A stretch of DNA of 34,767 nucleotides from an uncultured Alphaproteobacteria bacterium (GTDB lineage: Bacteria > Pseudomonadota > Alphaproteobacteria > RF32 > CAG-239). The stretch's first letter is position 1. Each line of letters begins with the position of its first letter. This document shows, one piece after another, positions 8,578 to 16,160 of this stretch. Location of the stretch: NCBI GenBank assembly GCA_944392205.1, contig CALXVV010000017.1, positions 1 through 34,767 of the forward strand. Reading direction: 5' to 3'. The notes under the pieces are model-generated. The model was given only the letters and a program-made list of their open reading frames with translations. It was not told where the DNA came from and did not search any database. A program made the translations under genes and the position numbers.

Positions 8578-9747
8578 TTATACCATTGGATACCAACAAC
8601 TTGAATATGTTGCTTTTGCTGTTGATCCATTCCAATAGATAACTGCTCCTTTTTTTAGAAAAACAGATATGCTGTCTTTGTTTGGGGTATAGCTATCGGA
8701 GTTGTGAAATCCTATTCCCGATGCTTTTCCATTAATATTCAGTTCTAAAAAGGCATTTCCATTGTTTGGCTGCAAACATGCAACATAAATACAGTCAACC
8801 GGGGCTGTGAATTTTGCCGTAGATGTTGGCGGTGTTATGTCTGTTCTGGATGCGTAGTTTATAAATCTTAGGCAATTGTTTCTGGTCCAAGCCGTCGTGG
8901 CTCCTCTGGTGGAATTATCTCCTGATGATGGTGTCGGAAATGTCGGAGTTCCCGTAAAAGCAGCCGACGATAGTGAAGCCTTTGCATTTAGTGCAGCTTG
9001 CACGGCACTGCTAATCGGCTTGCTGGCGTCTGATGTATTGTCTACATTGCTTAACCCTATTTGAGCTTTTGTTACTCCGTGAGGATTGCTTTTGTTGTTG
9101 GTATGAGAACTCAAATCCGTCAGGGATGCCTTTGTGTCACTCACTGCTTTTAGTTTTTGGGGTGTAACAATCTTTGTATCATCAACTCCTGTTGATACAT
9201 CTTCTGTTGTTGCTATTGCTGCCAATCCCATCTTCTCTTCCGTGGCCTGTGTCGGGGCCAATATCTCCTCGGCCTCGTCTCGATATTGTTTGGCCTCAGC
9301 CGCACTCGTTGCCGCTGCAAGTTCTGATTCCTTGGCATTATTTTCCGATACTTTGGCTGCTTGCTCACTGGCCAGGGCCGCTGCTGCTGAACTTTGTGCC
9401 GTTTCGCTATGGGGCGCAACCTCACTTGCCACATAGCCGTCTATCTCTTGCTTGCTTACTGTCTCGACATAATTAAAAATGTCATTTTGACGAGCTTGCG
9501 TATATTCTGACAGGGCCGGTTTATGCACTTCTTCAACCCTTGAATCTATCTCCTCTTGTTTGGTGGCAGTGTATTCCTCCAAATCTGGTTTGCAAACTTC
9601 TTCGACATAGCTTGCCAGCTCTTTTTTTCCTGAGTTGACATAAAAAAGAGGCACCATTATTTCTAAACCTGCCTCTTCTTGAAACAAAACCTCTATTTTT
9701 TGTTTATCGTATTCGTCAAAAACGGTTAATTGTGATTCCTCATTCAT
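8578..9747 (-). CDS. phage tail fibre protein
   Basis: A 389-residue fibre. Residues about 45-110 hold a repeating unit (YVEEVCKPDLEEYTATKQEE, then VEEVHKPALSEYTQARQND, then VETVSKQEIDGYV). Residues 113-160 are Ala/Ser-rich and probably a trimeric coiled coil (SSAAAALASEQAAKVSENNA). A typical tail-fibre repeat follows (NPHGVTKAQIGLSNVDNTSD) and the remaining 130 residues are a Ser/Thr-rich beta region ending YSSCWYPMV, the likely receptor-binding tip. The fibre chaperone gene follows directly. The C-terminal tip is the part most likely to vary between related phages. Confidence 0.92.
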   Translation of the reverse strand: MNEESQLTVFDEYDKQKIEVLFQEEAGLEIMVPLFYVNSGKKELASYVEEVCKPDLEEYTATKQEEIDSRVEEVHKPALSEYTQARQNDIFNYVETVSKQEIDGYVASEVAPHSETAQSSAAAALASEQAAKVSENNAKESELAAATSAAEAKQYRDEAEEILAPTQATEEKMGLAAIATTEDVSTGVDDTKIVTPQKLKAVSDTKASLTDLSSHTNNKSNPHGVTKAQIGLSNVDNTSDASKPISSAVQAALNAKASLSSAAFTGTPTFPTPSSGDNSTRGATTAWTRNNCLRFINYASRTDITPPTSTAKFTAPVDCIYVACLQPNNGNAFLELNINGKASGIGFHNSDSYTPNKDSISVFLKKGAVIYWNGSTAKATYSSCWYPMV

Positions 9748-9751
9748 CTTT

Positions 9752-10102
9752 TTACTCCGTGACTTGAGTGGTTACTCTGAAATAGGCAACCTTATTAATA
9801 TTTTGCGGAAAAATGGTATGAACTTGCCCATTGGCGTATGTCACCTGAATGTCTGTTTTATAATCTCCTACATCCAGGTCTGTATCTTGCGGTGTCAGCT
9901 CTATGGCTGCCAGACCATTAACGGCATCTGTAATCTCTCCGTTTTTGCTGAAAAGCAGTTTATCTGCCTGGTCTTTGACGTCCATTTTTATTTGTGCGCC
10001 GCTGATATCTAACACACCTTGCTCGGTTCTAAAACGAAGTGCAATTGTAAAGCTATCGCCCTTGCGAACGGTTATTCCACTACTATTTAAAATTCCGGAC
10101 AT
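9752..10102 (-). CDS. phage baseplate/tail protein with BppU-like domain
   Basis: 116 residues with the feel of a BppU N-terminal beta domain: VRKGDSFTIALRFRTEQG, DISGAQIKMDVKDQADK, NGLAAIELTPQDTDLDVGDY, then KTDIQVTYANGQVHTIFPQ. Such domains attach fibres or receptor-binding proteins to the tail. It sits between the collar-domain gene and the fibre gene, and its ATG (10102) follows the previous stop (TAA at 10104-10106) almost directly, so translation is probably coupled. A connector between hub and fibre is the likely role; the domain name is from memory. Confidence 0.75.
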   Translation of the reverse strand: MSGILNSSGITVRKGDSFTIALRFRTEQGVLDISGAQIKMDVKDQADKLLFSKNGEITDAVNGLAAIELTPQDTDLDVGDYKTDIQVTYANGQVHTIFPQNINKVAYFRVTTQVTE

Positions 10103-10103
10103 T

Positions 10104-10871
10104 TTAAGCCTCCTCTTTTACCTTGATGAAATAATTTACGGCTTGGTTAATCGGAGTTACGTGTTCTGATGCACCATAAATTTTATTTGCTTTTGAAGCT
10201 TTGAAATTTAAAACCGCACCATTGCTCCAGCCAGAATTTCCACCCCAACTGTTGGTGCTTTCTTTGTCAAATGCTCCGCTTAATTCATTACCTCCGGCTA
10301 TGACCGTTCCGAATGTTCCTGCAATTTCAGGCAAACCTTCTTCTTGAGTGGTGTAGAAATCTTCTGCAGAATCTTCTCCCAAACCTCTTAAGAACTTTCC
10401 TCCGTAATCTGGCAAATTAAATGTATTAACCCCATCTCCGGCACCAAATTTTGTTCCTATCATGGCAAACAATTCTGCATAGCCTGTCCTTGATATAGCT
10501 TGGCCATTGCACAAAAACCAGTTGTCATGATTTGATGTTTGAAGAGATGCTTTGATGTCTCCCAATTTGGACAATTTGTTTACCGCCGATAAAATTGCTG
10601 CCTCCAGGTCTTCTGTTGTTTGATCTAGTTGGCTTACGTTGACAGCATCGGTATCCAAAGTCCCTTTTGCCATATTTTGAACCTTGAAACCTCCGGCATT
10701 TAAATCTCCTTGCATTTGTACTCTGCCGTCTCGCAAAAAACAATTACTTAAGCCCTCTGCAAAATTATCATCTTCTTCATCATGATGATCTGTCACAATA
10801 TCTATATCATTTACCCTGTCATCTTCCCAATTGTGAACTCGGGTAAATTTTCCTTCACTGTCATATGGCAT
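10104..10871 (-). CDS. phage tail collar-domain protein
   Basis: 255 residues. The central part matches a phage tail collar domain: GDIKASLQTSNHDNWFLCNG, then GYAELFAMIGTKFGAGDG and FNLPDYGGKFLRGLG (about 133-190). The first 70 residues (MPYDSEGKFTRVHNWEDDRV ... LNAGGFKVQNMAKG) resemble the N-terminal particle-binding part of podovirus appendage proteins. The C-terminus is Gly/Asn-rich and ends in a region resembling the usual NxAVNYFIKV collar ending. It should be a short fibre or appendage on the tail. AAGGAG precedes the ATG. Confidence 0.9.
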   Translation of the reverse strand: MPYDSEGKFTRVHNWEDDRVNDIDIVTDHHDEEDDNFAEGLSNCFLRDGRVQMQGDLNAGGFKVQNMAKGTLDTDAVNVSQLDQTTEDLEAAILSAVNKLSKLGDIKASLQTSNHDNWFLCNGQAISRTGYAELFAMIGTKFGAGDGVNTFNLPDYGGKFLRGLGEDSAEDFYTTQEEGLPEIAGTFGTVIAGGNELSGAFDKESTNSWGGNSGWSNGAVLNFKASKANKIYGASEHVTPINQAVNYFIKVKEEA

Positions 10872-10894
10872 TTTTTTCTCCTTATATTAAAAAA

Positions 10895-11125
10895 TTAGCG
10901 ACAAAGCTCCAGCTCTTGTCGCAGTTTATCTATTCTTCCCAGCCACTCCCAGGTGTTGGGATATTTCTCCAGGCTTGCTTGTTCTAATTCTTGTGCCACT
11001 TTGCTACCAGCTATCGGATACTCCGGACAAATATGATTACATTTTGTCGGCGTACATGAGAGCAAGCAAAGCAGACCTATCAGCATTAGGACGAGAATGT
11101 ATTTTGGCCTTTTGTTTCTCAACAT
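10895..11125 (-). CDS. o-spanin, Rz1-like outer-membrane lipoprotein
   Basis: 76 residues. A basic start (MLRNKRPK) and hydrophobic stretch lead to a lipobox-like LLSC (cysteine 24), giving a mature lipoprotein that begins CTPTKCNHICPEYP. The body after it is short, polar and helical. Residues 1-29 are encoded in another frame of the i-spanin gene (11037-11234), the classic nested Rz/Rz1 layout. GGAGGT lies 8 bases before the ATG at 11125. With the i-spanin it should bridge the periplasm and disrupt the outer membrane in the last step of lysis. Confidence 0.85.
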   Translation of the reverse strand: MLRNKRPKYILVLMLIGLLCLLSCTPTKCNHICPEYPIAGSKVAQELEQASLEKYPNTWEWLGRIDKLRQELELCR

Positions 11126-11234
11126 ATTTGATTACCTCCACTTGTTTGGTGATGATTTCCTCCTTGGATTGTGAGCGGCCTAAGGCATAACTGAGTGCGC
11201 ACAACATCGTGACCAACAATATCTTTTTTATCAT
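11037..11234 (-). CDS. i-spanin, Rz-like inner-membrane protein
   Basis: 65 residues from ATG 11234 (MIKKILLVTMLCALSYALG), a single N-terminal membrane anchor followed by a charged helix (KQVEVIKYVEKQKAKIHSRP). An upstream ATG at 11246 adds four residues and overlaps the G-rich ribosome site, so it is less likely. The o-spanin gene starts inside it in another frame. Its ATG overlaps the stop of the 42-residue frame upstream (ATGA). The protein is short for an Rz but has the right topology, partner and position. Confidence 0.85.
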   Translation of the reverse strand: MIKKILLVTMLCALSYALGRSQSKEEIITKQVEVIKYVEKQKAKIHSRPNADRSALLALMYADKM

Positions 11235-11359
11235 CCCATCCCCCATAATAATAAAAATGCCCGGGCGACATTTTCTGCCGCCTCGGGCTTTAGGAGAGAA
11301 ACTATGGATAATACTAGCAAGCCTACGAAAAATATAGCTAATCTATACTTTTTTAGCAT
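11231..11359 (-). CDS. 42-residue membrane peptide, holin candidate
   Basis: A very short frame: MLKKYRLAIFFVGLLVLSIV, then SLLKPEAAENVARAFLLLWG, ending MG. It has a basic start, one membrane segment (7-23) and an amphipathic helix. AGAGGA sits just ahead of the ATG (11359), and the TGA overlaps the i-spanin ATG by the ATGA arrangement, so it would couple spanin translation. A terminator-like hairpin lies inside it (11251-11288) and another upstream, so it may instead be a chance frame in an untranslated leader. If real, position and topology suggest a holin or lysis peptide. Confidence 0.5.
   Translation of the reverse strand: MLKKYRLAIFFVGLLVLSIVSLLKPEAAENVARAFLLLWGMG
11251..11288 (-). terminator. 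terminator-like hairpin inside the small lysis frame
   Basis: On the minus strand GCCCG-A-GGCG pairs with CGCC-CGGGC (one bulged A; arms 11279-11288 and 11259-11267) and is followed by ATTTTTATTATTA. It lies just ahead of the spanin start and could attenuate spanin expression. Confidence 0.5.
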
Positions 11360-11373
11360 CTTTTCCTCTTATG

Positions 11374-11408
11374 AAAAAGCCGCCGGACTTTCGCCCGACG
11401 GCTATTTT
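11374..11408 (-). terminator. terminator after the membrane moron gene
   Basis: On the minus strand AGCCGTCGG pairs with CCGGCGGCT around a GCGAAAGT loop and is followed by TTTTTC. The plus strand also gives a short T run after the stem, so it may work both ways. It ends the transcript from the promoter at 11844-11871. Confidence 0.8.
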
Positions 11409-11423
11409 TAGCTTATGTACAAT

Positions 11424-11804
11424 CTAGATAGACATGAACAAGCTGCTTACATAAAAAGTGAGCAGTCTTAAAACAAACAACCATAAAACACCACCGATGA
11501 TAATGCCAAATATCAGGCCCCAGCCGGCTGCTTTATTGTCTCGGCGCTGTTGGATATAGTCATATAAAAACCATACCAGCTGTTCCAAAAAATAAATTAC
11601 AAGCATAACTGATATATCCAACACAACATACGGGCTGCTCAGCAATCTCGGCACCACAAACAGTGTGCGCAAAATTGCCGTACTTATATTGGCTATTATC
11701 CAATGTGACTTTCCATCATATTTTTTATATAAATATAATATCAAGGCGCGGATAATACCACTTAAGGCTAAGCTGCCCAATAGCTCTGCAAAGATATATG
11801 TCAT
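11424..11804 (-). CDS. four-helix membrane protein, moron candidate
   Basis: A 126-residue integral membrane protein with about four hydrophobic segments (near 5-25, 37-55, 58-82 and 95-122) and basic loops (YLYKKYDGKSH, YIQQRRDNKA). I do not recognise the family. AGGAG lies upstream of the ATG at 11804. It has its own consensus-like promoter (11844-11871) and its own terminator (11374-11408) inside the late operon, so it can be made in the lysogen. That layout is typical of morons, accessory genes that alter the host; superinfection exclusion or envelope change would be plausible, but the sequence does not show which. Confidence 0.75.
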   Translation of the reverse strand: MTYIFAELLGSLALSGIIRALILYLYKKYDGKSHWIIANISTAILRTLFVVPRLLSSPYVVLDISVMLVIYFLEQLVWFLYDYIQQRRDNKAAGWGLIFGIIIGGVLWLFVLRLLTFYVSSLFMSI

Positions 11805-11843
11805 GACCTGCTCCTATTTTGAAACTCTTGCAAATATGGTTTA

Positions 11844-11871
11844 AGTATAATCTCCTTTAGGTTGCTGTCAA
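11844..11871 (-). promoter_or_regulatory. strong internal promoter within the late operon
   Basis: On the minus strand TTGACA (11866-11871) and TATACT (11844-11849) are 16 bases apart. The first matches the -35 consensus fully and the second matches TATAAT in four of six positions. It would drive the membrane gene at 11424-11804. No repressor-type ATACG site lies on it. Confidence 0.65.
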
Positions 11872-11879
11872 ATCAAAAA

Positions 11880-12752
11880 TTAACGGCAAGCAAGAGCATA
11901 ATTTACCTTCATGTAGCCGTTTTTCTCAACGCTTACCGCCTCGGGACGCACTTGCACAACCTCCTGAGCCAGCAAGCCGATATGGGGCACCGTATCTCCA
12001 CGATAGGTGAATAAGTATACCTTCAAGCCATTATACAGACGTCCGACTTCTACGATATTTTCTTTCAAGTCCTCATCTGAAAACAGAGCTCCTAATCCGG
12101 TATTAATGACATTCCAGCCAACAGAGTTTCTGGCATTGGTGTTTGCTTCACTGGCGGCAGAGCTTCTTAGATCTGCCTTGTTGGCAACGTTATATTTATC
12201 CATTGCCACATCGTAGCCGCTTTTGCTGTTTGAAAGCAGACTCAATATCTCATTAACAGGCAAAATCTGTGCCGAATTTTGGAAATTTCCGGCTGCAATC
12301 TGGTTATTCAAACTATTGGTATAAGCATTTTGTCCCTGCTGGATAGCCTGATAAGCTGCCTGCGTATAAGCGTCATTTTGCTGTTGTTCCAGATTATTCA
12401 TGGCGCTTTGGTAGGCCTCACTGCCAACTGACAAGCCCTGATTTTGCAACTGAGTCTCCAGCTGCCGGCGGCGGCTGTCAAACTGAGGTGTAATTTGGCT
12501 TACTGCACTTTGATAGGTTGCGGTTTCTGCCCTCCTGGCCGCATCATCTGAGCCATCCACCGAATACACATAGCCAGGGCGATTAGACAACTCTGTTGTC
12601 ATCTGATTGCCAAGCGTTGCCATGTTGCTATAGGCACTGTCAGTTTGCGATGTATCATAATCATTTAAAAATTTGAGAACGTCTTGTTCTGATCCGTAAT
12701 AACCAGTTTTGGCATTTCCGACACCAAGTAATTTTCCCACACTTTTTGACAT
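11880..12752 (-). CDS. phage virion protein with C-terminal S74 chaperone-like domain
   Basis: 290 residues from the ATG at 12752 (MSKSVGKLLGVGNAK), which has AAGGAG upstream; the frame is open further upstream but without protein-like content. The middle is Gln/Asn/Ala-rich and helical (QQQNDAYTQAAYQAIQQGQN), as in ejection or internal virion proteins. The last 65 residues start at LFSDEDLKENI and continue with HIGLLAQEVVQVRPEAVS, the core of the endosialidase-type intramolecular chaperone (Peptidase S74). The Ser and Lys of the self-cleavage motif are present. The domain is shorter than usual, so self-cleavage is not certain. Confidence 0.8.
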   Translation of the reverse strand: MSKSVGKLLGVGNAKTGYYGSEQDVLKFLNDYDTSQTDSAYSNMATLGNQMTTELSNRPGYVYSVDGSDDAARRAETATYQSAVSQITPQFDSRRRQLETQLQNQGLSVGSEAYQSAMNNLEQQQNDAYTQAAYQAIQQGQNAYTNSLNNQIAAGNFQNSAQILPVNEILSLLSNSKSGYDVAMDKYNVANKADLRSSAASEANTNARNSVGWNVINTGLGALFSDEDLKENIVEVGRLYNGLKVYLFTYRGDTVPHIGLLAQEVVQVRPEAVSVEKNGYMKVNYALACR

Positions 12753-12762
12753 TTTTTTCTCC

Positions 12763-13194
12763 TTAAAATTTTGAAAATTGTTTATATAAAGCCATGACAA
12801 CGACATCGCTGCCGTCATCATCATATTCTTTGAGCAGACCTTCTTTTCTAAAACCAAGTCTTGAAACCAATTTTAAGCATTCTTTATTGTTTACGCTGGT
12901 TAAAATGCTTATACGCCGACAACCCAGATAATCAAAGGCTACTGAGAAGACAAAACGAAGTATCTTTCTGGTGCACCAATGTTTATCATTCGTATAAATC
13001 GTCCACCAGACATCGTGTCCCATACGGCAATCATGATAAATCAGCCCGCCGATTAATCTATCTCCCAACGTAAAGCCTATGGTTAAGTGCTCTCCTAACC
13101 ATTTATTGCCACTTTTTAAATTGTCACACACCCAGTTGGTGATGACGTCGTTCTTATCAAAAATAACATTACAAGATGCTGCTTCCTTGTTCAT
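12763..13194 (-). CDS. GNAT-family N-acetyltransferase in the tail operon
   Basis: 143 residues with a GNAT-like layout: LTIGFTLGDRLIGGLIYHDC, then VWWTIYTNDKHWCTRKILRF, and the C-terminal NNKECLKLVSRLGFRKEGLL, which matches the usual N..S..L..K.GF..EG signature. It would transfer an acetyl group from acetyl-CoA to an unknown acceptor. The usual Q/RxxGxG/A pyrophosphate loop is not obvious, so activity is uncertain. Its start lies 26 bases inside the end of the hub gene, with only a G-rich stretch as ribosome site. It may modify a virion protein or host target. Confidence 0.8.
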   Translation of the reverse strand: MNKEAASCNVIFDKNDVITNWVCDNLKSGNKWLGEHLTIGFTLGDRLIGGLIYHDCRMGHDVWWTIYTNDKHWCTRKILRFVFSVAFDYLGCRRISILTSVNNKECLKLVSRLGFRKEGLLKEYDDDGSDVVVMALYKQFSKF

Positions 13195-14719
13195 AGCGAA
13201 ACCCCGTATCGTACCATTCTATCAAATTGCCTCTGGTCTTGGTCTTAAACACCACACTGGCCTTGAAGCCGGTGGCTGAATTGCCTATCCACTGCGAGCG
13301 GATTTTACCTTTCAAAGTGGCCCATTTGGTTCCTATCGGTTTGGCAAGCGTGCTCCATTTGACCTTGTTCCACTTGGTTATTCCTACTGTACCGATATTT
13401 TCCGCGTAGGCTTTATCTTGACTGTCAAAATCCATGTTGGTATACACCACCAAAGCATATTTGGCTGAAGCCTTGGTTCTTGGATTTATCAGTTGTATCC
13501 TTTTTAAATTCGGATTGCCCAAGTTGCTATAGGCCTGCTCAACCACTCCGCAAATATGCATACCATTGTCTGCATAGCCTTCATCAAACAGGAAAACTCC
13601 CGTATCTGAGCCAAAATATAAACGATCTGAAAATAAGCCCCAGCAAAAGGCTCTGATGCCTGTAAATCTGCACCACGCTCCCGTATTAACATTGACAACG
13701 TGTTGCTCAAACTGTTCTGATACCGGAACATTGAAAACGGCATATCCTCCGCGCCCATAAATAACCGACTGCCAACCGAATTTATTGCGGCCGGTTTTGG
13801 TACGCTCCAGTACAAGCCCTCTTATTTTGTCTGAAAAAGAAACTTGCGAGGCATTGGCTTTGTCTAATGACAAGGCTTTGGACATCGGAATATAACCATC
13901 CTCTGAAATAATAACGACATCTCCTTGATATTGCATGGTGCAACGATGTCCTATCGGGCGGCTCATTTGGTAAACCCCTCTTAAACTCCAATCTGAGGCA
14001 TCGCCCGGATCATTGCCGGTATAAACCGCCACCTCTCCCTCGCTGGTGATAAACACGGTTAAGTCATCCATGCCTTGGCCGGCATCTTGTGTCCAACAAG
14101 CTACCGCTAAAAGCTCTCCGCCTTTTTTGAAAATTGACGACAAATCAAATTTTACCAGCGTTCCCTGCACTTCTCCAGCGCCTTGGCTGTACCAGGCAGA
14201 AAGGGTGCCTTTCTCTACAAAAAATAGGCGTTGTTTGCTCACCGTTACGTTGATGAGTTTTTGTGATAACAAATTGCTGCCCTCAAATGCGGCTTCTTCC
14301 CAATGTTCTTCGCCATCGCTCACATAAAAAGTCTGCGGTTTGTCATAGCCATTCACCAAAATCAGACGGTCCTTAAACTGGCAATATTGCCAATCATTAT
14401 TGTTAAAGCCTGAGGCTATTTCTTCTATGTTTTCTTTACTGCTGATATTCCACACCTTGCCACCGCCGCAAGCAAAAAAACGCTCATATGATGGCTTCTT
14501 GTATTCAATCAGAGTATGTATGGTTTCACCGAGAGGTGCATAAGAAGTGTACCCCTTACGCAGCAAAACCTTAGTCTCTGTCGGAAGATAATTATCCATC
14601 ACAATGGCATCTTTTTCATCCATCGTATCAAGGCTGTCTCTCACGTTTAAGCCGCCGATCGGCGCCGGCAAAGTGTAGTTGGTGGAGGTGTTGCCTCGGT
14701 TAGTTGCTCTTTGCTGCAT
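13169..14719 (-). CDS. phage tail hub/stabilisation-like protein
   Basis: 516 residues, mostly beta strands, with repeating blade-like blocks such as KVWNISSKENIEEIASGFN, DRLILVNGYDKPQTFYVSDG, DLTVFITSEGEVAVYTGND and GDVVIISEDGYIPMSKAL. This looks like a beta-propeller-type hub or a DNA-stabilisation protein (P22 gp10-like). The N-terminus is APIGGLNVRDSLDTMDEKDA, a common opening in such phage proteins. It follows the adaptor candidate with a 20-base overlap, the position a plug or hub holds in short-tailed phages. The exact homologue is inferred, not shown. Confidence 0.75.
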   Translation of the reverse strand: MQQRATNRGNTSTNYTLPAPIGGLNVRDSLDTMDEKDAIVMDNYLPTETKVLLRKGYTSYAPLGETIHTLIEYKKPSYERFFACGGGKVWNISSKENIEEIASGFNNNDWQYCQFKDRLILVNGYDKPQTFYVSDGEEHWEEAAFEGSNLLSQKLINVTVSKQRLFFVEKGTLSAWYSQGAGEVQGTLVKFDLSSIFKKGGELLAVACWTQDAGQGMDDLTVFITSEGEVAVYTGNDPGDASDWSLRGVYQMSRPIGHRCTMQYQGDVVIISEDGYIPMSKALSLDKANASQVSFSDKIRGLVLERTKTGRNKFGWQSVIYGRGGYAVFNVPVSEQFEQHVVNVNTGAWCRFTGIRAFCWGLFSDRLYFGSDTGVFLFDEGYADNGMHICGVVEQAYSNLGNPNLKRIQLINPRTKASAKYALVVYTNMDFDSQDKAYAENIGTVGITKWNKVKWSTLAKPIGTKWATLKGKIRSQWIGNSATGFKASVVFKTKTRGNLIEWYDTGFRYEQGSSIL

Positions 14720-15419
14720 TGATTACCACTCCTTCTAATCTGCCATCATAAAAACCTGCCGCCAGATTGATATCTTTGGTTGCCAGCCCGGAGGCAAAAC
14801 GATTTTTTACTTCTCGCTCATATTCATTGTATTCTTCTTCATAGGGCATGCCGTTGCGGCGATACCAACGCCAGACAATGCCTTTTTTGACCAAATATTC
14901 ATCAAAAACCGGGATATCCGTATTTTTGCTTAAAACAGATTTTTCTTCGCCGCAAAAATCACCACCGCCTTCATAAACAATGCCGGCCGAGCGATACTGA
15001 AAAACAATGCGCAAATTTCCCGGCGGCGGTGTTAAAAATTTGAACATTCCGTTTTGTATTTTAAACTTCAAATCAAGAGAGGGAACATTGAAATACTTTT
15101 CTCTCATCCACTGCTCCGGTGTGATGGCTCCAACAACTTTTTCTGCAGTGTCTTTGATGAAAACCGTGTTGTTTATCAGGCTATAAAAATCAGGACAATA
15201 GTCCGCCAACAGATAATTTGTCTTTCCCTCAATGGTTCTGATTTCTCCTTCTCTGGTCAGTTCCTGCCAATCTCCATATCTTAAAAGACTGTCTAACGTG
15301 TCTTTGGCAACGCTTAAAAATATGGCTTCTTGTTGGCTGTCTTCATTGAACAAGTCTTGCGGCTTTTGAGTGGCGACCAAACTGGCGGCCTCTTGGCAAA
15401 TTTGTAAGATATTCTTCAT
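14700..15419 (-). CDS. phage head-tail adaptor-like protein
   Basis: 239 residues. The N-terminal helices (ILQICQEAASLVATQKPQDL, then EAIFLSVAKDTLDSLLRYGD) and the central beta part (FYSLINNTVFIKDTAEKVVG ... LKFKIQNGMFKFLTPPPGNL) fit adaptor or tail-tubular proteins that sit under the portal. A helical C-terminal part with RWYRRNGMPYEEEYNEYERE follows. Its ATG overlaps the preceding stop (ATGA), and the hub-like gene starts 20 bases before its end. Position and fold suggest a T7 gp11/P22 gp4-type role; the sequence alone does not separate the two. Confidence 0.65.
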   Translation of the reverse strand: MKNILQICQEAASLVATQKPQDLFNEDSQQEAIFLSVAKDTLDSLLRYGDWQELTREGEIRTIEGKTNYLLADYCPDFYSLINNTVFIKDTAEKVVGAITPEQWMREKYFNVPSLDLKFKIQNGMFKFLTPPPGNLRIVFQYRSAGIVYEGGGDFCGEEKSVLSKNTDIPVFDEYLVKKGIVWRWYRRNGMPYEEEYNEYEREVKNRFASGLATKDINLAAGFYDGRLEGVVINAAKSN

Positions 15420-15973
15420 TCCTGTTCTCCTTTTTTAAGTGCTGCGCGCAAATTTCTTACCTCTGCTTCCAATTTCTTTATCTTGGTCTTGTACCTATCT
15501 TCAGTCTCTTGCCAGGCCACTAACCCTTTGTTGCCGGAGGCCTGTTGCATGAATTTATCCGCCAATTCTTTCTCGCGGCTGATGCCCAAGTTTTCGGCTT
15601 TAGCCATATCCATCTCGCTCAAGGCCTCTACCGTAAAAATGCCGCGGCTTTTTAAGGAATCTACCTCTGCCAGGCTCAAAAAGGCAAACTGCTCCAGCGG
15701 CGTGCCGGTTTGTGCCTGTTTTTTGGCCAGTTGGTATCTGGCATATTCAACCGGAAAACGTTTTATCTTTTCTTCCGTGGCCGGCTGGTCAAAAATCTCG
15801 GAGTTGTTATCTCTTATGCGTATCTCGCAGAAACACACATTTTCAAAAATCGGAAAACCGTGTGCATCTATTTTATCGGTTTTGATACTACGGTCATAAA
15901 AGCGGGCGCAAACCCCTTCTTCCGGTTTAGTGCTGCGAGCCAAATACTCAAATGCGGGAAAATCCATGTCCAT
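15416..15973 (-). CDS. phage structural-region protein, unknown
   Basis: 185 residues of unknown function between capsid and adaptor genes. The first 70 are likely beta-rich (ARFYDRSIKTDKIDAHGFPI, then VCFCEIRIRDNNSE). A helical part follows (PVEYARYQLAKKQAQTG, LSLAEVDSLKSRGIFTVEAL), in which the SLKSRGIFTVEALSEMD stretch resembles a helix-hairpin unit. The last 40 residues form a coiled coil with KTKIKKLEAEVRNLRAALKK. It could be a head-completion or decoration-related protein. AAAGGA precedes the ATG at 15973, and two terminator hairpins lie between it and the capsid gene. Confidence 0.7.
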   Translation of the reverse strand: MDMDFPAFEYLARSTKPEEGVCARFYDRSIKTDKIDAHGFPIFENVCFCEIRIRDNNSEIFDQPATEEKIKRFPVEYARYQLAKKQAQTGTPLEQFAFLSLAEVDSLKSRGIFTVEALSEMDMAKAENLGISREKELADKFMQQASGNKGLVAWQETEDRYKTKIKKLEAEVRNLRAALKKGEQE

Positions 15974-15995
15974 AATTCTTTCCTTTCTGTTATAA

Positions 15996-16032
15996 ATAAA
16001 AAATGCCCGGCGCTCTTATTTAGCTACCGGGC
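15996..16032 (-). terminator. second hairpin after the capsid gene
   Basis: On the minus strand GCCCGGTAGC pairs imperfectly with GCGCCGGGC (arms 16022-16032 and 16005-16013), followed by ATTTTTTATTTA. It resembles the hairpin at 11251-11288. No gene is evident between this and the capsid terminator. Confidence 0.65.
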
Positions 16033-16109
16033 TTATGTTCAATTATTTTGTCATCAACTTCTATGGAGGTATGTATGTATAATGATTTTTTGGAAAATAT
16101 ATTTTACAA

Positions 16110-16146
16110 GAAAAAGCTCGTGCCGCTAAGTTTCCTCAACGGCACG
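16110..16146 (-). terminator. terminator after the major capsid gene
   Basis: On the minus strand CGTGCCGTTG pairs with AGCGGCACG (core arms 16140-16146 and 16119-16125), followed by AGCTTTTTCTTG. It should raise capsid and scaffold mRNA over downstream tail mRNA. Confidence 0.75.
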
Positions 16147-16160
16147 AATCTTTATGACTT

